Assembly (NCBI RefSeq): GCF_023159225.1
Contig: NC_063172.1
Location: 38,937,832 to 39,001,831, forward strand
DNA: 64,000 nucleotides
Reading direction: 5' to 3'
DNA from: Perognathus longimembris pacificus
Lineage: Eukaryota; Chordata; Mammalia; Rodentia; Heteromyidae
Below, in pieces: positions 61,230 to 64,000 of this stretch (its first letter is position 1; the number at the start of each line of letters is the position of its first letter). A program made the translations under genes and the position numbers. The notes under the pieces are model-generated. The model was given only the letters and a program-made list of their open reading frames with translations. It searched no databases and was not told where the DNA came from.

Positions 61230-61442
61230 AAAAGTAACACCTTACATGTATACCTTTCTTAAAAGTGGTATTTCTGAGGATATCTGCAAACCACAGATTT
61301 ACTTTCTTATCTTACCTTTTACAATATCTTTCCCCCATTTTACCAAAAGAACAGTTTGTTTCTCACCCATCCAAGTCTTCCTGTGACACATTATCTTGAG
61401 GGCAAAGATCTCTGCAAACCTAAGAGATAATTTCCAACTATG

Positions 61443-61676
61443 TAATTTTTTTTTTTTTTTGCCAGACTGGGGCTTGAACTCTCAGCCTGGTCTTTGCCCC
61501 TGAGATTCTTTTACTCAAGGCTAGTGCTCTACCATTTGAACCACAGTGTCACTTCTGGATTTTTCTGAGTAGTTTATTGGAAATAAGAGTCTCATGGACT
61601 TTTCAACCTAGGCTGGCTTCAAACCTCCATCCTCAGAGCTCAACCGTTTGAGTAGATAGGATTACAGGAGTGATTT
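61443..61676 (-). mobile_element. B1-Geo SINE
   Basis: A T run (poly(A) on the minus strand), antisense Geo (CTCAAGGCTAGTGCTCTACC), then antisense B1 (CCTAGGCTGGCTTCAAACCT, AGATAGGATTACAGGAGTGA). Confidence 0.87.
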
Positions 61677-61972
61677 AATTTAAAGAAATGAGGAATATCA
61701 GTATAATTCTATTACCTCTTATCAACAATTTAAAAAGCTCTCTCCCTTTATTTTAAAAATACCCCAAATTTCATTATAACAATTCTTTATTCTTCTTTAT
61801 TCTTCCTTATAAGCATGTAAATAAATTTTAGAAGTCATAGGCTTCTCAAGGGATGACATACTAAGAGATTCCTTTTATGTTTGCTTGCAAAAATATGCAA
61901 AATATTTTTGCTACTACCAAATCTTTTGTCATAAAATTATGAAGAATAATTCTGCTAAAAACATACACCAAG

Positions 61973-62187
61973 CCAGATGCCGGTGGCTCATGCCTGCAAT
62001 CCTAGCTACTCAGGAGACTGAGATCTGAGGATCAAGGTTCAAAGTCAGACTGGGCAGAAAAGTCTCCATGAGACTCTTATTTCAATCTACTCAAAAAAGG
62101 CAGAAGTAATGCTATGGCTCAAGTTGAAGAGCAGAGTCTCAGGAACAGCACCCAGGTCCTGAGTTCAAGCCCCAAGATGGACAATTT
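61973..62187 (+). mobile_element. B1-Geo SINE
   Basis: B1 half (GGTGGCTCATGCCTGCAATC, GAGATCTGAGGATCAAGGTT), then Geo half (GCTATGGCTCAAGTTGAAGA, CTGAGTTCAAGCCCC). Confidence 0.87.
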
Positions 62188-62957
62188 AAAAAAATCAAAT
62201 AACTACAAATGCCAAGTATAGCTCAAGGAAGAACAATTACATGAGGCATACCCATTGATTTCCAGTTATCTAAACAAAATAATATGTATAGCTTTTATAT
62301 GTAGATTGAACATAGGATAGGCAAAGACTTCCAAAAAGGAAGCAGGAAAGCAAAAAAATGAAATACAGTGATATAATATTCTAGTGGTCACCAAAATATA
62401 TGAGTTGTAATATATTTGAAATGCTAGCACGCTTATTAGTACTTTTTTCCATTGTTTTATCCATGAGATAGGTTTACATATCAACAGGTGTGATTAATGT
62501 CAATTATATGGTCAATTAGAGCCAATAGATAATTCAGGAATTGGAGATATATAAGTATTCCCCTTAGGCTTTAGGACTAAAATTAGACATTTTGACAATT
62601 TGAATGTGTGATATTATAGTTAATGATCTATAAACCTTAAACACTGCTTCTTATAGATTTTTGAAGTGTTAAGGCATATTAAATAAGTTCAAACAAAAGG
62701 TTAGAAGTAGCTGGTTTATTCAATAAGCAATTACTAAAAATCTTCTTTGTTCACGGTCTTGCAGAAAATAAATGAAAGTTCTTGACCTTGAGTTCTTCAC
62801 AATTACAATGACATCATCCAATTATGTTGCTTTAACTGTCCCTTATAGACCCTATGACCACCAAGTTGTTGTTACCAGGACTGTAGTTCTGAATGTCTCC
62901 CCAACATGACAGTTACCCTGAACCAAACCTAAACACTGATGCACAGACAGACAGACA

Positions 62958-63006
<49 letters not shown>

Positions 63007-64000
63007 CCTTTTATTCTTGTTTTTTTTCTATGTTTTTCTATGTGCTCACTGTATATAAGCACCTGCACTCTGGATTCTTATTTATATTAGTACCACCTTC
63101 AGAAATCTAGTCTCTTATAACAAAATAAAAAGTCATTCCTGATTCTTTACTTGAGTTAGCCAAACCCTGAGAACATTCACCAAGTGTGGTACATTCTATC
63201 TCTAAACTTGAATCTTTTTTCTCTCTCTTAGCTCAGCTTTACCTGATAAAATAATTTTTTTTGCCCCAGCTTCATGCTTTCATGCTGTCACTCTTCAATA
63301 CATTATTCAATGTTGCTATTTCTGCAAAATACAAATTTATCTGCTCATGCTCCTCATTTGCTTACAGTCTACATTGGCTCCTTTTTGTAATTGATTGTCA
63401 AAACTCCTGAATGGGGCAAATGGGGCCATCATAATGTTACTTTACTCTTCCAGATCCAGCTACTACTACCCGCTCTTCCTGGCACATCAGTTCCAGCAAC
63501 ATCAAAATACTTACTAAATATATCATGTTCTTTCACATCTTTGAACGAGTCACTGTCAAGATTTAGAAGTTAATCTGTAACTTCTCTGTCTAGGGACTAT
63601 TTCTCCCTTAACCACTGATATAAGCTTCATCTGTAAAAATCCTTCCTCAAAACCTTAGTGTGATTATACTACTTTCACATAAATGTTCATGTACTACTAC
63701 ATGTACATTCAATGTGAGTGTACTACTTTCTTCATATGCTTATAATCTACTGTTAGCTACTATTGTATAAATGCTTGCCTCCAATGAACTATGAATGTAC
63801 ATAGTACCAGTCTCTAACTCATTTGTATTTATAGCACATAAAATAGAAACTTTATAACTACTTGATGGATGAATAAGCTTCTAAGCATAATAAGATCTCA
63901 AGAATCAATACATGATCTGAAGCATAACGTGTTACCTCACAAGCATATATAATTTTATGTGCTATATACAAGTTAAATTTAAATTAGAAATATTGTAAAA
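62188..64000. other. unique AT-rich sequence
   Basis: I see no gene or mobile element apart from the CA repeat at 62944-63004. Confidence 0.6.
62944..63004 (+). repeat. (CAGA)n and (CA)n microsatellite
   Basis: Four CAGA units are followed by about 22 CA units. Confidence 0.97.

Overview
The window is non-coding mammalian chromosomal DNA, most likely from a rodent of the superfamily Geomyoidea (kangaroo rats, pocket mice, pocket gophers). The lineage call rests on many copies of a dimeric SINE. Its left half is an ID-type (tRNA-Ala-like) monomer, and its right half has the core GTGGCTCAAGTGGCAGAG...CTCAGGCCCTGAGTCCAAGGC. This matches my memory of the published IDL-Geo SINE, reported as restricted to Geomyoidea. 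I could not run a database search, so the species is not determined. I found no intact cellular protein-coding gene and no functional RNA gene. Almost all long open frames fall inside retroelements or low-complexity DNA.

Layout: 1-5435 is AT-rich unique sequence with one unassigned coding-like patch (about 830-1590). 5436-15150 carries scattered SINEs, including nested ones, and a solo LTR (14397-14714) with a SINE inserted across its 3' junction. 15383-22180 is a minus-strand LINE-1 with an intact-looking 5' end but no 3' end. 22181-27500 is mostly unique. 27868-28620 holds two L1 3' ends, one with a 5' inversion. 28621-32040 is unique and contains a purine-rich tract. 32045-36300 mixes nested SINEs, an old L1M, an LTR and part of an endogenous retrovirus (ERV) interrupted by an L1 3' fragment. 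38620-40075 is a second old L1M. 40490 to about 42320 is a processed pseudogene of an F-actin capping protein alpha subunit (CAPZA1-like). 42594-46685 is a degenerate minus-strand ERV with recognisable LTR, polypurine tract and primer-binding region. 46893-53995 is a nearly full-length plus-strand LINE-1 with frameshifted ORF1 and ORF2. 54000-64000 is rich in SINEs and contains a MaLR-type LTR, an inverted duplication and an unusual composite SINE unit.

Nothing here works as a pathway. The interest lies in retroelement structure: the Geo monomer found behind two different heads, target-site duplications (TSDs) that date nested insertions, two copies of one ERV segment that share a SINE and supply an empty site for an L1, a SINE-bounded composite within one TSD, and a 240-bp inverted repeat. 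I saw no convincing undescribed gene system.
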